64,000 nucleotides of DNA from JAMZMI01 sp039970095 (GCA_039970095.1 JBDVMP010000026.1:1-64000); one strand, 5' to 3'; positions 8,240 through 17,038 are shown, counted from the stretch's first letter. Program-made: numbers and translations. The notes: generated from the letters alone by a model not told the origin.

Positions 8240-10117
8240 TCATGGAGTATTTATGATCAGGTCTGCAAAATCCCGGGTTTCCTTGATTGGGCGAAACTCG
8301 TCAACGACGCGATTTGCAAATAAACTGTCTGTTTCTTCTTTGGTAAATCCTTTCCAGTCGTAAAGATGATAAAATCTTTCTTTGTAGCCGTCAAATGTTT
8401 GATCTACAAACACCTTCACAGTGGCCATTTTTCTGAGATCCTCACTGGCCAGCCCGACAATCCCGTCAATGATCAGGATCTTTTCGTTGGAGAGCTTAAA
8501 GCTGAATTTGTTTTGTTCTGTGTTTGGATCTTTGGAGTATCCGTCGAGAGAAATTTCCTTACCACTTACCAAATTCGTAATGGCTGCAGCGATTTTGGAT
8601 ATCTGAAATCTTTCTAATACGCCACTGGCGGCTTTTCGTCGATCTTTTGGTAATAGAAAATGATCTAGAGACAAGATGTTGTTATCAATTCCTTTTTCGG
8701 TCAGGCCAAAAGAGAGTCTTTTCGCGAGCGTGGATTTTCCTGATTGTGAGTTGCCAGCGATAATGACGATCTGCAGAGATGCAGACTGCTCATTTATCAG
8801 ACTCACAATTTTGTCGAATGACTCTTGTAGCGGATCATCCACAATAAAATTTACGGCGCTTATGAGGTCTCTGAAGATGTAATCTGGCTCTACTGTTGCT
8901 TTCTTGTAACCATGCCCTGTTCGTACGGCTATCGTTTTGCATCCCGCATTTTTCCCAGCCAATATATCCGATTCCCTATCGCCAATCATATATGATTGGC
9001 TCAGGTCAATGTTAAAGTCTTCTGCTCCCTGCAAGATCATACCCGGAGCAGGTTTGCGCCAGGGGTGTTCTTTTTTGTAGAGCGGGTTTTCCTCAGGGTA
9101 GCCCTTATCAGGGTGATAGGGGCAGTAGTACAGTTGGTCGAGTTTGGCTCCATCAGCTCCCAAATCGCTATCAAGCTTTTTGTGGATGTACTCCAACTCT
9201 TCTATGGTGCATAGGCTTCTGGCTACTACAGACTGGTTTGTTGCTACTACGCTCAGGTAGTCTGAGCTGTTTATTTTTTTGATGGCTTCAGCTGCAAAAG
9301 GGTAAAGAACCAGATCTTCAGGCTTGTGGATCAAATGCCGGTCTTCATTGATCACGCCATCACGATCCAGGAAAATAGCCATTTGTTTGTGCTTGAGGTT
9401 TCTTCGCGCAATTTTCCCAGACGTCAAATCATTTGTTACCATGGCTAAGCGATCCAAAGTGCCCATGTCTTTGAGGTATTCGGGTGTATTGTACCCAAAT
9501 ACTTTCAGTGAATGAATCCATTTTGGAAATATGTCTTTTCCGAAATCACCTTTGACCGCTCCTGGCAGGTGATCAATGACAGACTTATTGAATATATAAA
9601 CCCCAGCATTGACAAGGTTTTTTTTATAGGAGTCTGACTTGTGCGGCTTAGAGTGAAAGGCAGTAATACGATTCATTGGATCGGTTTCCACAAGATCACT
9701 GTCATACGGGTGGTCATTGGGGTGAACCACCAGAGTCGCATCCGCTTTATTTTTGGTGTGAAAGTCGGACAACCGTTTGATGTCCATGTCAAACATCACA
9801 TCTCCATAAACCACCAGAAAAGTGTCTTCAAGTTTGTCGGTGAAAAGAGGAAAAGCTCCGGAAGTCCCCAAGGGTTTTTCTTCTTCGAAGTAGGAAATGT
9901 TTACTCCAAATTTTTCACCATTGCCCAGGTGGTCAATCAGAGGCATCTTGAGATGATTGACGATGATCAGGATGTTTTTGACTTTGTAAGACTTAAGCAA
10001 CAAAACCTGATGTTCGATGATTGGCTTATCACCAACCTTTACCATTGGCTTGGGTATTTCGGCAGTCAGTTCTTTTAGTCGGGTGCCTTTTCCTCCTGCT
10101 AATATTACCGCCTGCAT
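8240..10117 (-). CDS. HddC-GmhB-P-loop kinase triple fusion
   Basis: A 625-residue protein with three parts. Residues 1-235 are a sugar-nucleotidyltransferase (LAGGKGTRL at 6-14, KPM at 23-25, GDVMFD at 105-110), matching HddC, which makes GDP-D-glycero-alpha-D-manno-heptose. Residues 245-425 are a HAD phosphatase of GmhB type (FLDRDGVIN at 249-257 with nucleophile D251, GDRESDI at 379-385), which removes the C7 phosphate. The GmhB zinc loop is changed: CPYHP is kept but the second cysteine pair is replaced around KEHPWRKP. Residues 448-625 are a P-loop kinase resembling uridine kinase or phosphoribulokinase (GNSQSGKS at 455-462, DHFLLPKD at 485-492). The first two domains complete the pathway; the third has no obvious step. 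It begins 2 bases after the methyltransferase gene. Confidence 0.9.
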   Translation of the reverse strand: MQAVILAGGKGTRLKELTAEIPKPMVKVGDKPIIEHQVLLLKSYKVKNILIIVNHLKMPLIDHLGNGEKFGVNISYFEEEKPLGTSGAFPLFTDKLEDTFLVVYGDVMFDMDIKRLSDFHTKNKADATLVVHPNDHPYDSDLVETDPMNRITAFHSKPHKSDSYKKNLVNAGVYIFNKSVIDHLPGAVKGDFGKDIFPKWIHSLKVFGYNTPEYLKDMGTLDRLAMVTNDLTSGKIARRNLKHKQMAIFLDRDGVINEDRHLIHKPEDLVLYPFAAEAIKKINSSDYLSVVATNQSVVARSLCTIEELEYIHKKLDSDLGADGAKLDQLYYCPYHPDKGYPEENPLYKKEHPWRKPAPGMILQGAEDFNIDLSQSYMIGDRESDILAGKNAGCKTIAVRTGHGYKKATVEPDYIFRDLISAVNFIVDDPLQESFDKIVSLINEQSASLQIVIIAGNSQSGKSTLAKRLSFGLTEKGIDNNILSLDHFLLPKDRRKAASGVLERFQISKIAAAITNLVSGKEISLDGYSKDPNTEQNKFSFKLSNEKILIIDGIVGLASEDLRKMATVKVFVDQTFDGYKERFYHLYDWKGFTKEETDSLFANRVVDEFRPIKETRDFADLIINTP

Positions 10118-10119
10118 GA

Positions 10120-10881
10120 TTATTTTCTTACGGTATAAAGTATCTCCGACTCCATGATGCCATACCTGTGCAGTTCTTCCCGCGACAAGGTGCTGGTGTA
10201 GTCATCTCTTACAGTGAACCCAGCTTCTTCCAGTCTTTGCTTGTAATCCCACCCGTATTTTCTCACATGATCATCCTGACCAAAAAGCTCTTCACGCTTT
10301 TTGGGGTCGGTGATAGTGGGGTCTTCAATGGTATGCTTGGCCAGAGGGAAAAACAGCGGGATTTGCAATATGCCCCATCCGCCAGGCTTCATGACACGAT
10401 AGATTTCACTCATCACTTTCCGATCGTCAGTGACATGTTCCAACACGTGATTGCAAAAAACCATGTCAAATTCAGCTTCTCCGAAAGGGATGTCGTGGGC
10501 GTCCATTTTCACCTTGGCCAGTGGGGATTCAATGTCCGCTGTGACGTATTCCAGGTTTTCAATTTTCTCGAACCTGTCTATAAAGCAATGCTCTGGAGCA
10601 ATGTGAAGCAGTTTTCCTTCGTCTTTGAAAAAGCCCGTTTCTCGTTCCAAATAAAGCCACATCAATCTGTGTCTTTCCAGGGACAGGCAGCTCGGGCACA
10701 GGGCGTTTGATCTGGACTCACGACCATAGGGCATGAATATCCTGAATTTGGAGCTGCACACCGGGCACTGTACCTTGTTGCCTTTGTAAAACAGGGCAGC
10801 CACAGCCAAGCCGTAGTGGCTTACCAGTTGGAGGTATTTGCGTGGTACATTTCTAAGAAGGAAACTGATGATGTTTTTCAA
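10120..10881 (-). CDS. SAM methyltransferase with zinc ribbon
   Basis: The 253-residue protein starts with a possible membrane-associated segment, then a four-cysteine ribbon (C39, C42, C62, C65). A class I methyltransferase domain of the Methyltransf_11 type follows, with FCNHVLEHVTDD near 157-168 and PGGWGILQIPL near 185-195. Similar ribbon-bearing methyltransferases often stand in glycan and surface-polymer clusters. It is the first gene of the minus-strand heptose operon, 2 bases before the fusion gene, so methylation of the heptose or of the finished glycan is a reasonable but unproven role. Confidence 0.82.
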   Translation of the reverse strand: MKNIISFLLRNVPRKYLQLVSHYGLAVAALFYKGNKVQCPVCSSKFRIFMPYGRESRSNALCPSCLSLERHRLMWLYLERETGFFKDEGKLLHIAPEHCFIDRFEKIENLEYVTADIESPLAKVKMDAHDIPFGEAEFDMVFCNHVLEHVTDDRKVMSEIYRVMKPGGWGILQIPLFFPLAKHTIEDPTITDPKKREELFGQDDHVRKYGWDYKQRLEEAGFTVRDDYTSTLSREELHRYGIMESEILYTVRK

Positions 10882-11008
10882 GGCTTGCTAAAGGCTATTT
10901 TTGGCTCGCAAAGGTATTTATACAATATCTAATTTGGAACTCCCTTTTGAATCTGTCTTTGAATGACCTCAGGGCATAAATTTGTATCCATGTATCATGG
11001 ACATCTTG

Positions 11009-11025
11009 TAAGATAAGTTATCTTA
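11009..11025. promoter_or_regulatory. 17-bp palindrome in a divergent promoter region
   Basis: TAAGATAAGTTATCTTA is a perfect inverted repeat (8-1-8), ending 18 bases before the ATG at 11044 and lying between divergent genes. It could be an operator. Its right half, AGTTATCTTAG, also occurs at 313-323 upstream of the first gene, so part of it may be a promoter -7 element. No regulator can be assigned. Confidence 0.35.
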
Positions 11026-11043
11026 GGCGAAGAATTGCCATCT

Positions 11044-11472
11044 ATGTGTTTTCGGGTTTTGTATGTTTTATTTGGTTTTTTTCTCCTCTTCGGATGCACC
11101 AAAGTGCAGGCGCAGTTGAAGAAAGAGAAAGATATTAGGGATTATATCCCAACGGAAAATCTGGATCCGCGCAAAGAAGCCAATAGGCTCAGAAACAAGC
11201 CGGATCGTAAGAATATTGATTACATTATCAAAAGTGATTTGGATGGTATTTTGTATGGAAATCCCTGCGCTTTAGAAGAGACTAGAAAAATGGGTTTTGA
11301 ATACGTGTTTATGCCTGAGGGTTTGCCTGGAGCTATGAACCCCGACGAACGATTTGAAAACAACTTTTTGGTCAATTTAAAATTGATTTTTACACGGTCT
11401 CCTTTTTGGAAGCTTATTCTGAATCGGAGAATAAAGAAGTGCCGCACCAAGAGTGGGGATTTTGTAGGCTAA
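11044..11472 (+). CDS. Small exported protein, function unknown
   Basis: A 142-residue protein counted from the ATG at 11044; an in-frame TTG at 11035 adds three residues but is less likely. The N-terminus is a signal sequence, CFRVLYVLFGFFLLFGC, followed by TKVQAQ. Cleavage could be as a lipoprotein at C18 (LFGC) or by signal peptidase I after the AQ typical of Bacteroidota. The mature part is basic and Arg/Lys-rich, with no domain that I recognise. It precedes the thioesterase gene by 10 bases, so the two may be cotranscribed. Confidence 0.6.
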   Translation: MCFRVLYVLFGFFLLFGCTKVQAQLKKEKDIRDYIPTENLDPRKEANRLRNKPDRKNIDYIIKSDLDGILYGNPCALEETRKMGFEYVFMPEGLPGAMNPDERFENNFLVNLKLIFTRSPFWKLILNRRIKKCRTKSGDFVG

Positions 11473-11482
11473 ATAAACTACC

Positions 11483-12067
11483 ATGGAACCTTTATCAGTA
11501 GAATTTTCGAAAACCATCCTTACCGAGTTGATGATCCCATCTTATGCCAATTTTGGAGGAAAAATCCACGGAGGAATTCTGTTGTCGCTTATGGACAAGG
11601 CTGCCTATGCCTGTGCAAGCAAACATGCAGGAACCTATTGTGTGACTGTGTCCGTAGATCAGGTGGAGTTTTTGCAACCTGTGGAAGTAGGTGAGTTGGT
11701 GTCTTTGACTGCCTCGGTCAATCATGTGGGGAATTCGTCGCTGGTTGTGGGGATTCGAGTAGTGTCTGAAAATGTGAAAACCCATACTGTAAAGCATACA
11801 AACACTTGCTACTTCACCATGGTAGCCAAAGACGATGACGACAAGCCTATGATGGTACCACCCCTTAAGTTGAAGAATATTGGAGAGGTCAAAAAGTTTG
11901 CTGAGATCATCAAACGCAAGCAAGTGAAATCTGAGGCTAATCGTGCCATTGACAAAGCCAAAACGGAATTTATCATGGATGAAGACTACCACTTGCTAAA
12001 GGGGCAGAGATGCTCGATCAGAATGCCAGATAGTGATGAGTTTAACGATCTGTTTTCCGAAACATAA
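11483..12067 (+). CDS. Acyl-CoA thioesterase, hotdog fold
   Basis: A 194-residue protein. Its first 130 residues are a single hotdog domain of the YciA/BFIT type: NFGGKIHGGILLSLMDKAAY near 21-40 includes the helix with the catalytic Asp, and VDQVEFLQPVEVGE marks the following strands. It should hydrolyse acyl-CoA to free acid and CoA in the cytoplasm. A charged tail of about 60 residues follows the domain. Its 3' end overlaps the converging DUF3052 gene by 26 bases. Confidence 0.88.
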   Translation: MEPLSVEFSKTILTELMIPSYANFGGKIHGGILLSLMDKAAYACASKHAGTYCVTVSVDQVEFLQPVEVGELVSLTASVNHVGNSSLVVGIRVVSENVKTHTVKHTNTCYFTMVAKDDDDKPMMVPPLKLKNIGEVKKFAEIIKRKQVKSEANRAIDKAKTEFIMDEDYHLLKGQRCSIRMPDSDEFNDLFSET

Positions 12068-12452
12068 ATTTCAGGCCGGACCAGTCACTGTCAACCGCGC
12101 ACACTTTCACATCAACCAGCCCTCCTTTTAGCCCAATTCTACGGACATCATTGGCATTCATGTCTGTTTCAATTTTTGAGCTCCCTTTGGGCCAGCTGAT
12201 CCAAAGCCCTCCGTCTTTTTTCAAGCATCCTTTTAGCTGTGGCCATTCTCTTTCCAGATTATCAACCTTCAAATAGAAAGCGTGAATGAAATCAAATGTC
12301 CCAGTGGCCTCATCGGTGAATTCAGTGTTTTCTGGTAGCTCGAAAAGTAAGTCTATGTAGTGCTGCGGCTCATGAAGAATGAGACACTTGAAGTTTGGTT
12401 TGATACCCAACTTTTTCACGAGGGGCGTTCCTGAATATCCTGCTGTACTCAT
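12042..12452 (-). CDS. DUF3052 protein
   Basis: A 136-residue protein with the family start STAGYSGTPLVKKLGIKP. The ATG at 12452 is chosen because it overlaps the stop of the upstream DnaJ gene as TGATG and places the family signature at residue 2; a TTG at 12461 would add three residues. DUF3052 proteins resemble the core of SAM-dependent methyltransferases without a proven activity; LKKDGGLWISWPKGSSK fits that fold. The gene is translationally coupled to the DnaJ-TPR gene and overlaps the converging thioesterase gene by 26 bases. Confidence 0.82.
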   Translation of the reverse strand: MSTAGYSGTPLVKKLGIKPNFKCLILHEPQHYIDLLFELPENTEFTDEATGTFDFIHAFYLKVDNLEREWPQLKGCLKKDGGLWISWPKGSSKIETDMNANDVRRIGLKGGLVDVKVCAVDSDWSGLKFMFRKTDR

Positions 12453-13630
12453 CAGTTGCAATCTATTTGAACTGTACCATTATAACCAAGTGCTGAAGCT
12501 GTCAAAAAATTATCGCATGCTTCTGCGGTATGATCAAGCGCAAGATGTCCCATGGCAGCCAGTGCGTAGTTTTCCGCACTATCTGGCCATATCTGCACAT
12601 TCCACTCAGTTGTGTTGAGCGCTTTCTCATACATTTCCAATTGCAAATATATGTTGGCAAGCGATGTGAATAGGTTATAGTGCATAGGAGGCAAATGCTT
12701 GCCCTGAATCACCAGTGGATACGCTCTGCCGTAAACGGATCGATATTGCTTAATGGCCAGTTCGTTGGCATGAACATAGTATCTTTTTGCTTCCTCCAGG
12801 TTGCCTAGTTGATCACGATATATTTCAGCCATGGCTATATAGCAATCCAGATTTCTGTATCCTAAAACCAGCAGCTGTGTAAACATCTTAATTGCTTCAT
12901 GTGGTTGGTCTATTCGGGCATAAGCCTTGGCCAGGTGCTCCTTTAGCACGATGGGTTTTTTGGGAGAAAACCGCTCGATTAATTCGTAATAGTAAATGGC
13001 ATTTTCGAATTGGAGGCGGTAGTAATGGTCTTCCGCCTTTTCTATGAAACCGGAATAGATACCCGTGGTGTAGTCGGCCATGTCCTCTTCCTCTTTGAGG
13101 TGGGGAGCCAGCTCATTGAAGGTGAGCAGTGCATCTTCTATTTTGCCCATGCGGAAATTTTCTTTTGCCACTTCAAACCTTTGTCTTCTTTCGAGTAAGC
13201 GTTCTTTATGTTGCTTTTCGTCGTAGAAGTTCTTGATGAATATGGCTAGCATTACCGCGGAAGCTACTATGAAAGTGAATATAAATGCGTACGCCGTGGC
13301 GATCCAGTTTTCTTTCCAGTCGATTTTAGGTTTGCTGTAATTCTTACGAGAATGTCTGGGTCTGGCACGGTATGTTGGTTGTGTAGGAGACTCATAGACT
13401 GTTGTATGAGCTGATCGACCATACGTTAGCTTGATGTCATATCGCGCTTTTTCGTAGGGGTTAGACAGTACCTGATAGGCTTCATTTATTTCCTTGAACC
13501 GCTCAGCCATATGTTCGTCCCCCGCATGCTTGTCAGGATGATATCGAACGGCCAGCTTCTTAAATGCCGCCTTAATTTCTGTCTGCGATGCAGATTCACT
13601 GATATTCAGAAGAGTGTAATAATTCTGCAT
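12452..13630 (-). CDS. Membrane-anchored DnaJ-domain TPR protein
   Basis: The 392-residue protein begins with a J domain (1-65) containing the HPD tripeptide in VRYHPDKHAGD, so it can stimulate a DnaK ATPase. A basic linker, then one membrane helix at about 111-135 (AYAFIFTFIVASAVMLAIF), leads to a C-terminal half of TPR-like helical repeats. The repeats should lie in the periplasm if the J domain is cytoplasmic. Zinc-finger and client-binding domains of true DnaJ are missing, so it is a specialised co-chaperone. The downstream DUF3052 gene is coupled to it. Confidence 0.87.
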   Translation of the reverse strand: MQNYYTLLNISESASQTEIKAAFKKLAVRYHPDKHAGDEHMAERFKEINEAYQVLSNPYEKARYDIKLTYGRSAHTTVYESPTQPTYRARPRHSRKNYSKPKIDWKENWIATAYAFIFTFIVASAVMLAIFIKNFYDEKQHKERLLERRQRFEVAKENFRMGKIEDALLTFNELAPHLKEEEDMADYTTGIYSGFIEKAEDHYYRLQFENAIYYYELIERFSPKKPIVLKEHLAKAYARIDQPHEAIKMFTQLLVLGYRNLDCYIAMAEIYRDQLGNLEEAKRYYVHANELAIKQYRSVYGRAYPLVIQGKHLPPMHYNLFTSLANIYLQLEMYEKALNTTEWNVQIWPDSAENYALAAMGHLALDHTAEACDNFLTASALGYNGTVQIDCN

Positions 13631-13671
13631 AACCCATCTTTTAACGTCAATTAGGGCTGAAATTGTTCATT

Positions 13672-14043
13672 TCAAGATTTGTAGGTAAGCCAAAAACCTG
13701 CTGCGCAAAAGAGGATTCCGAAAAGAACACTACCCAGACCGTATAGGGCGAAAGTTGAGATCATGCCTTCTTTGATCAATTTGAGGTTGTCAAAAGAAAA
13801 AGTGGAGAATGTGGTAAAGCCGCCGCAAAACCCCGTAATCAGAAATAAACTGAGGGCTTGCTGCGATTGATTTTTGAGAAAGTATCCAGCCAAAATCCCT
13901 ATTAGCAGGCTGCCGATTACATTGACAATCAAAGTGCCAAGAGGAAAGTTGCCATGGAAATATCTTGCGGCCGAAAGGCCCACTCCGTAGCGACAAACGC
14001 TTCCCGCAAAACCACCAAGCCCAACTAGTAATAGGTCTTTCAT
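13672..14043 (-). CDS. crcB: Fluoride ion channel/exporter
   Basis: A 123-residue protein with four membrane helices and the CrcB/Fluc hallmarks: GGFAGSVCRYGVG near 10-22, LGTLIVNVIGS near 36-46, which includes the Asn of the fluoride path, and GFCGGFTTFSTFSFD near 71-85 with the phenylalanines that line the pore. It removes fluoride from the cytoplasm as a dual-topology dimer. Its ATG overlaps the stop of the preceding gene (ATGA). No fluoride riboswitch is visible upstream, consistent with its second position in the operon. Confidence 0.95.
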   Translation of the reverse strand: MKDLLLVGLGGFAGSVCRYGVGLSAARYFHGNFPLGTLIVNVIGSLLIGILAGYFLKNQSQQALSLFLITGFCGGFTTFSTFSFDNLKLIKEGMISTFALYGLGSVLFGILFCAAGFWLTYKS

Positions 14044-14627
14044 TTCAGATTATTTAGAAACGCTGAGGCATGTGCTTTGAGGATTGGGAAAAACTGCTCG
14101 AACTCGTCCTTGTATGCGTCATAATCCTTTTCCAGATCTTTAGAGGCATGCTCCATTTTTGATTCAAATTTAGTTCTTTTGGACATTCCGGTCAGTGCCT
14201 GATTGATACCTTCTACGTATTGGTAGTTGTACAGCCAGTTGCCTGCACTCATGTACTTGAGCATATTTTGAGCCTGGGCTGGTATGACTGATTGGTATGA
14301 TTTAGTTAATGCATAAAATGACTCTGTGTAGTCAATCAAGGGTTTTTCTGAATAGTCCAACCAATTGGCAGAAAGAAAATGATCATAGAAAACATCCGCA
14401 ATTACAGGTGCATAGTGATGGTATTTTGGCTGTAGTCTTTTTTTGCTGACTTTGACTATGGCGTGGGTGTCAGTAAAGTGATCAATTTCCCTATGCAAAA
14501 GGATGCCTTTTTTGATGTTCCCTTCAAAAAGCGCTACATCTTTCCCTTTCACAAAGTCCCCGATGAAATTGCCGATCATGACATTCTTATCTTCGCCGGA
14601 TAGATAAAGATGTGCGAGAAAATTCAC
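14040..14627 (-). CDS. Acyl carrier protein phosphodiesterase, AcpH family
   Basis: A 195-residue protein of the AcpH/DUF479 family: NFLAHLYLSG at the N-terminus, MIGNFIGDFVKG near 17-28, and GILLHREIDHFTDTH near 42-56 carrying the His/Asp residues of the HD-like metal site. The family removes the 4'-phosphopantetheine arm from holo-ACP. It is the first gene of a two-gene unit with crcB. The coupling of these two functions is not explained. Confidence 0.88.
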   Translation of the reverse strand: MNFLAHLYLSGEDKNVMIGNFIGDFVKGKDVALFEGNIKKGILLHREIDHFTDTHAIVKVSKKRLQPKYHHYAPVIADVFYDHFLSANWLDYSEKPLIDYTESFYALTKSYQSVIPAQAQNMLKYMSAGNWLYNYQYVEGINQALTGMSKRTKFESKMEHASKDLEKDYDAYKDEFEQFFPILKAHASAFLNNLK

Positions 14628-14743
14628 TTGTGTGTTGCTTGGTTTCCTTTAATTTTGTTCCTGAGGGATTTATAAACTAAGTTTATCAATTAATCCGATA
14701 GTACCGCCTAAATCTTAAAGTTATCGAAGGAAGTTCAACAAAT

Positions 14744-15139
14744 ATGTCGAGGACACATCTTAACCTGCTAGTACAACTGGCCAAAATAGATGGTGTGGTT
14801 GTGCAAGATGAGATAGACCTTATCAAGCAAATAGGTAAGGCGAATGGCATGTCTTCTGATGACATCAGTGCGTGTTTTGAGGATCCTACGCTGATCGAGG
14901 ATCTGGACGTACTGACTGATGATGAGAAGTATGAGTATATCTACAGCATAGTGCAGCTGATGAAGATAGACGGCCGGCTGTACAAAGAAGAGCTGGCTTT
15001 TTGTGCCAAGATGGCAAGCAAAATCGGATATAGTGAAGATGTGCTTTTGGAGCTATTGCTCAAAATCTACAGTGATCAGGACATCTCAGCAGACAAAGAA
15101 TCCCTCAAATCCACGATCCAAAAGTACCTGAGAAAGTAG
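14744..15139 (+). CDS. TerB-like protein
   Basis: A 131-residue acidic helical protein with two repeated LVQLAKIDG / IVQLMKIDG segments (about 9-17 and 67-75), each followed by E/D-rich helices. This is the duplicated pattern of TerB-fold (TerB/DjlA-like) proteins, whose Asp and Glu residues can bind metal. Tellurite resistance should not be inferred, since no other ter genes are present. It lies 3 bases before the helicase gene and is probably cotranscribed with it. Confidence 0.75.
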   Translation: MSRTHLNLLVQLAKIDGVVVQDEIDLIKQIGKANGMSSDDISACFEDPTLIEDLDVLTDDEKYEYIYSIVQLMKIDGRLYKEELAFCAKMASKIGYSEDVLLELLLKIYSDQDISADKESLKSTIQKYLRK

Positions 15140-15142
15140 CCG

Positions 15143-17038
15143 ATGAAATATACGGATCACTTTCTGAATCTTCTCAAGTTGATCAAACAGGAAAGAGAAG
15201 AGGATAGGAAACAATACGAACATAAAATCGGAAACCGATCTCTGCCCGACAGAAAAAAGGAGGGGGTGACGTGGTATCCTGTCACAGTCAACAAGTCGTA
15301 CGTTGGTACTGGCGAGCGTTGGGTCTTTCAGGTGGAGCGAACCACCGACCTGGAGCAAAGACATCATTTTCAGCCAGGGTCTTCCGTGAGTCTTTTTCTC
15401 AATGATGAAAAAAGGAAATTGACCGTTTCGGGAATTGTCATGCGCATGAATCAAAACAAGATGACTTTCATGCTCAATAGCGATGATCCACCTGATTGGG
15501 TGGATGAAGGAAAGCTAGGCGTGAATCTCCTTTTTGATGAGAGCACCTACGATGAGATGGAGAAGACGCTCAAAAAACTTTCGAAGATTACCGAAGGGCG
15601 AGTGTTTGAGCTGATGCCCATTCTTATGGGAGATCAGACGCCATTTTTTAAGAAAAAACCATCAATCACTTTTCCGGGGTTGAATGCTAGCCAAAATGCT
15701 GCTCTGAATAAAATTAGTGAAGCCGAAGATTTGGCGTTGGTTCATGGCCCTCCGGGGACGGGCAAAACCACCACCCTTGTGCAGGCTATAAAGGAAAAGG
15801 TGTCGGAGGAAAAACAGGTGTTGGTCTGTGCTGCCAGTAACGCCGCGGTTGATCTGCTCGCAGAAAAGCTGAGCGAACAGGAGGTTCGTGTTTTGAGAAT
15901 TGGCCATCCGGCCAGAGTTACCGACACAGTGGTTAGCACCACCATGGATGCGCGTCTGGCTTCTCATCAAGATTCTAAAATGTTGCGTGACTTGCGTCGA
16001 AAGTCAGAGGAAATGCGGCAGATGGGTTGGAAGTACAAGCGCAATTTTGGCAGAGAAGAAAGGCAGCAGCGGCGGATGCTTTTGGATGAAGCCAAAAGCC
16101 TCAAAGATGAAGCACACCAGCTGGAAGGCCACATGATTTTTGATGAGCTCAATAAAGCACAGGTTATCGCCTGTACGCTTGTGGGTGCCAACAATTCAAA
16201 CCTGATAAACCGTCAGTTCAAAACTGTATTTATAGATGAAGCCTCCCAGGCGCTGGAGCCTGCATCATGGATCCCTATCATGAAGTCGCAAAAGGTGGTG
16301 ATGGCAGGTGATCATTGGCAGTTGCCACCCACAGTAAAATCGAGAGAAGCGGATAAGGCAGGACTGTCTCAAACTATTTTCGAGCGAACAATCAAGGCTT
16401 ACGATGTGGACACGATGCTGCAAACGCAATACCGGATGCATCCACAGATTATGGCTTTTTCCAATCAATATTTTTACAATGCTGATTTGGAGTCTGGCGA
16501 AATCATTCATCAGCGCCGACAGCTTTACAATGAGCCTGTGGCATTTATTGATACGGCTGGTTGTGGTTATGATGAAGAGAAAAACCCTGAGACGCTCTCC
16601 ACTTTCAACGTAGAAGAAGCGCACTTTGTATTGGAGCGACTAGATAAACTGGTCGTGGAAGGAGATGAGGATTTTAAGAAACTGTCCATTGGTATAATAG
16701 CCCCATACAAAGCACAGACAGAGAAGCTTAGATCTGGGATTGCTAGATATGAGTGGTGGAAGGAGATGGAGCAAAACATTACGATCAATTCTGTGGACGC
16801 CTTTCAGGGACAGGAAAGAGACATTATTTTGATGTCCCTCGTACGCAGTAACCCCGACGGAGAGATCGGGTTTTTGGGTGATATCCGCCGGATGAATGTG
16901 GCCATGACTCGTGCCAGACATCTACTCATCATGGTGGGAGACTCAGCTACGCTTAGCTCCAACACCTTTTTTGACGAGCTGATCCGAAACGTACAAGACC
17001 GAGGATGCTACCACAGTGCGTTTGAGTATATGTATTAG
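15143..17038 (+). CDS. SF1B helicase, SMUBP2/UPF1-like
   Basis: A 631-residue helicase. After an N-terminal beta-barrel region come Walker A GPPGTGKT at 202-209, Walker B DEAS at 365-368, motif III GDHWQLPPTV, motif IV QYRMHPQ near 429, motif V VDAFQGQERDIILMS and motif VI NVAMTRAR. The order and wording match the 5'-3' UPF1/IGHMBP2 group, which unwinds RNA or DNA. Bacteroidota often carry one of these as a chromosomal gene; its substrate is unknown. It stands 3 bases after the TerB-like gene. Confidence 0.92.
   Translation: MKYTDHFLNLLKLIKQEREEDRKQYEHKIGNRSLPDRKKEGVTWYPVTVNKSYVGTGERWVFQVERTTDLEQRHHFQPGSSVSLFLNDEKRKLTVSGIVMRMNQNKMTFMLNSDDPPDWVDEGKLGVNLLFDESTYDEMEKTLKKLSKITEGRVFELMPILMGDQTPFFKKKPSITFPGLNASQNAALNKISEAEDLALVHGPPGTGKTTTLVQAIKEKVSEEKQVLVCAASNAAVDLLAEKLSEQEVRVLRIGHPARVTDTVVSTTMDARLASHQDSKMLRDLRRKSEEMRQMGWKYKRNFGREERQQRRMLLDEAKSLKDEAHQLEGHMIFDELNKAQVIACTLVGANNSNLINRQFKTVFIDEASQALEPASWIPIMKSQKVVMAGDHWQLPPTVKSREADKAGLSQTIFERTIKAYDVDTMLQTQYRMHPQIMAFSNQYFYNADLESGEIIHQRRQLYNEPVAFIDTAGCGYDEEKNPETLSTFNVEEAHFVLERLDKLVVEGDEDFKKLSIGIIAPYKAQTEKLRSGIARYEWWKEMEQNITINSVDAFQGQERDIILMSLVRSNPDGEIGFLGDIRRMNVAMTRARHLLIMVGDSATLSSNTFFDELIRNVQDRGCYHSAFEYMY

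Noticed and set aside
12453..12461. Longer TTG start of the DUF3052 gene
   Set aside because: The ATG at 12452 overlaps the upstream stop as TGATG and puts the family signature at the N-terminus.
14744..15139. Tellurite resistance gene
   Set aside because: Only a TerB-like fold is present and no other ter gene lies nearby.
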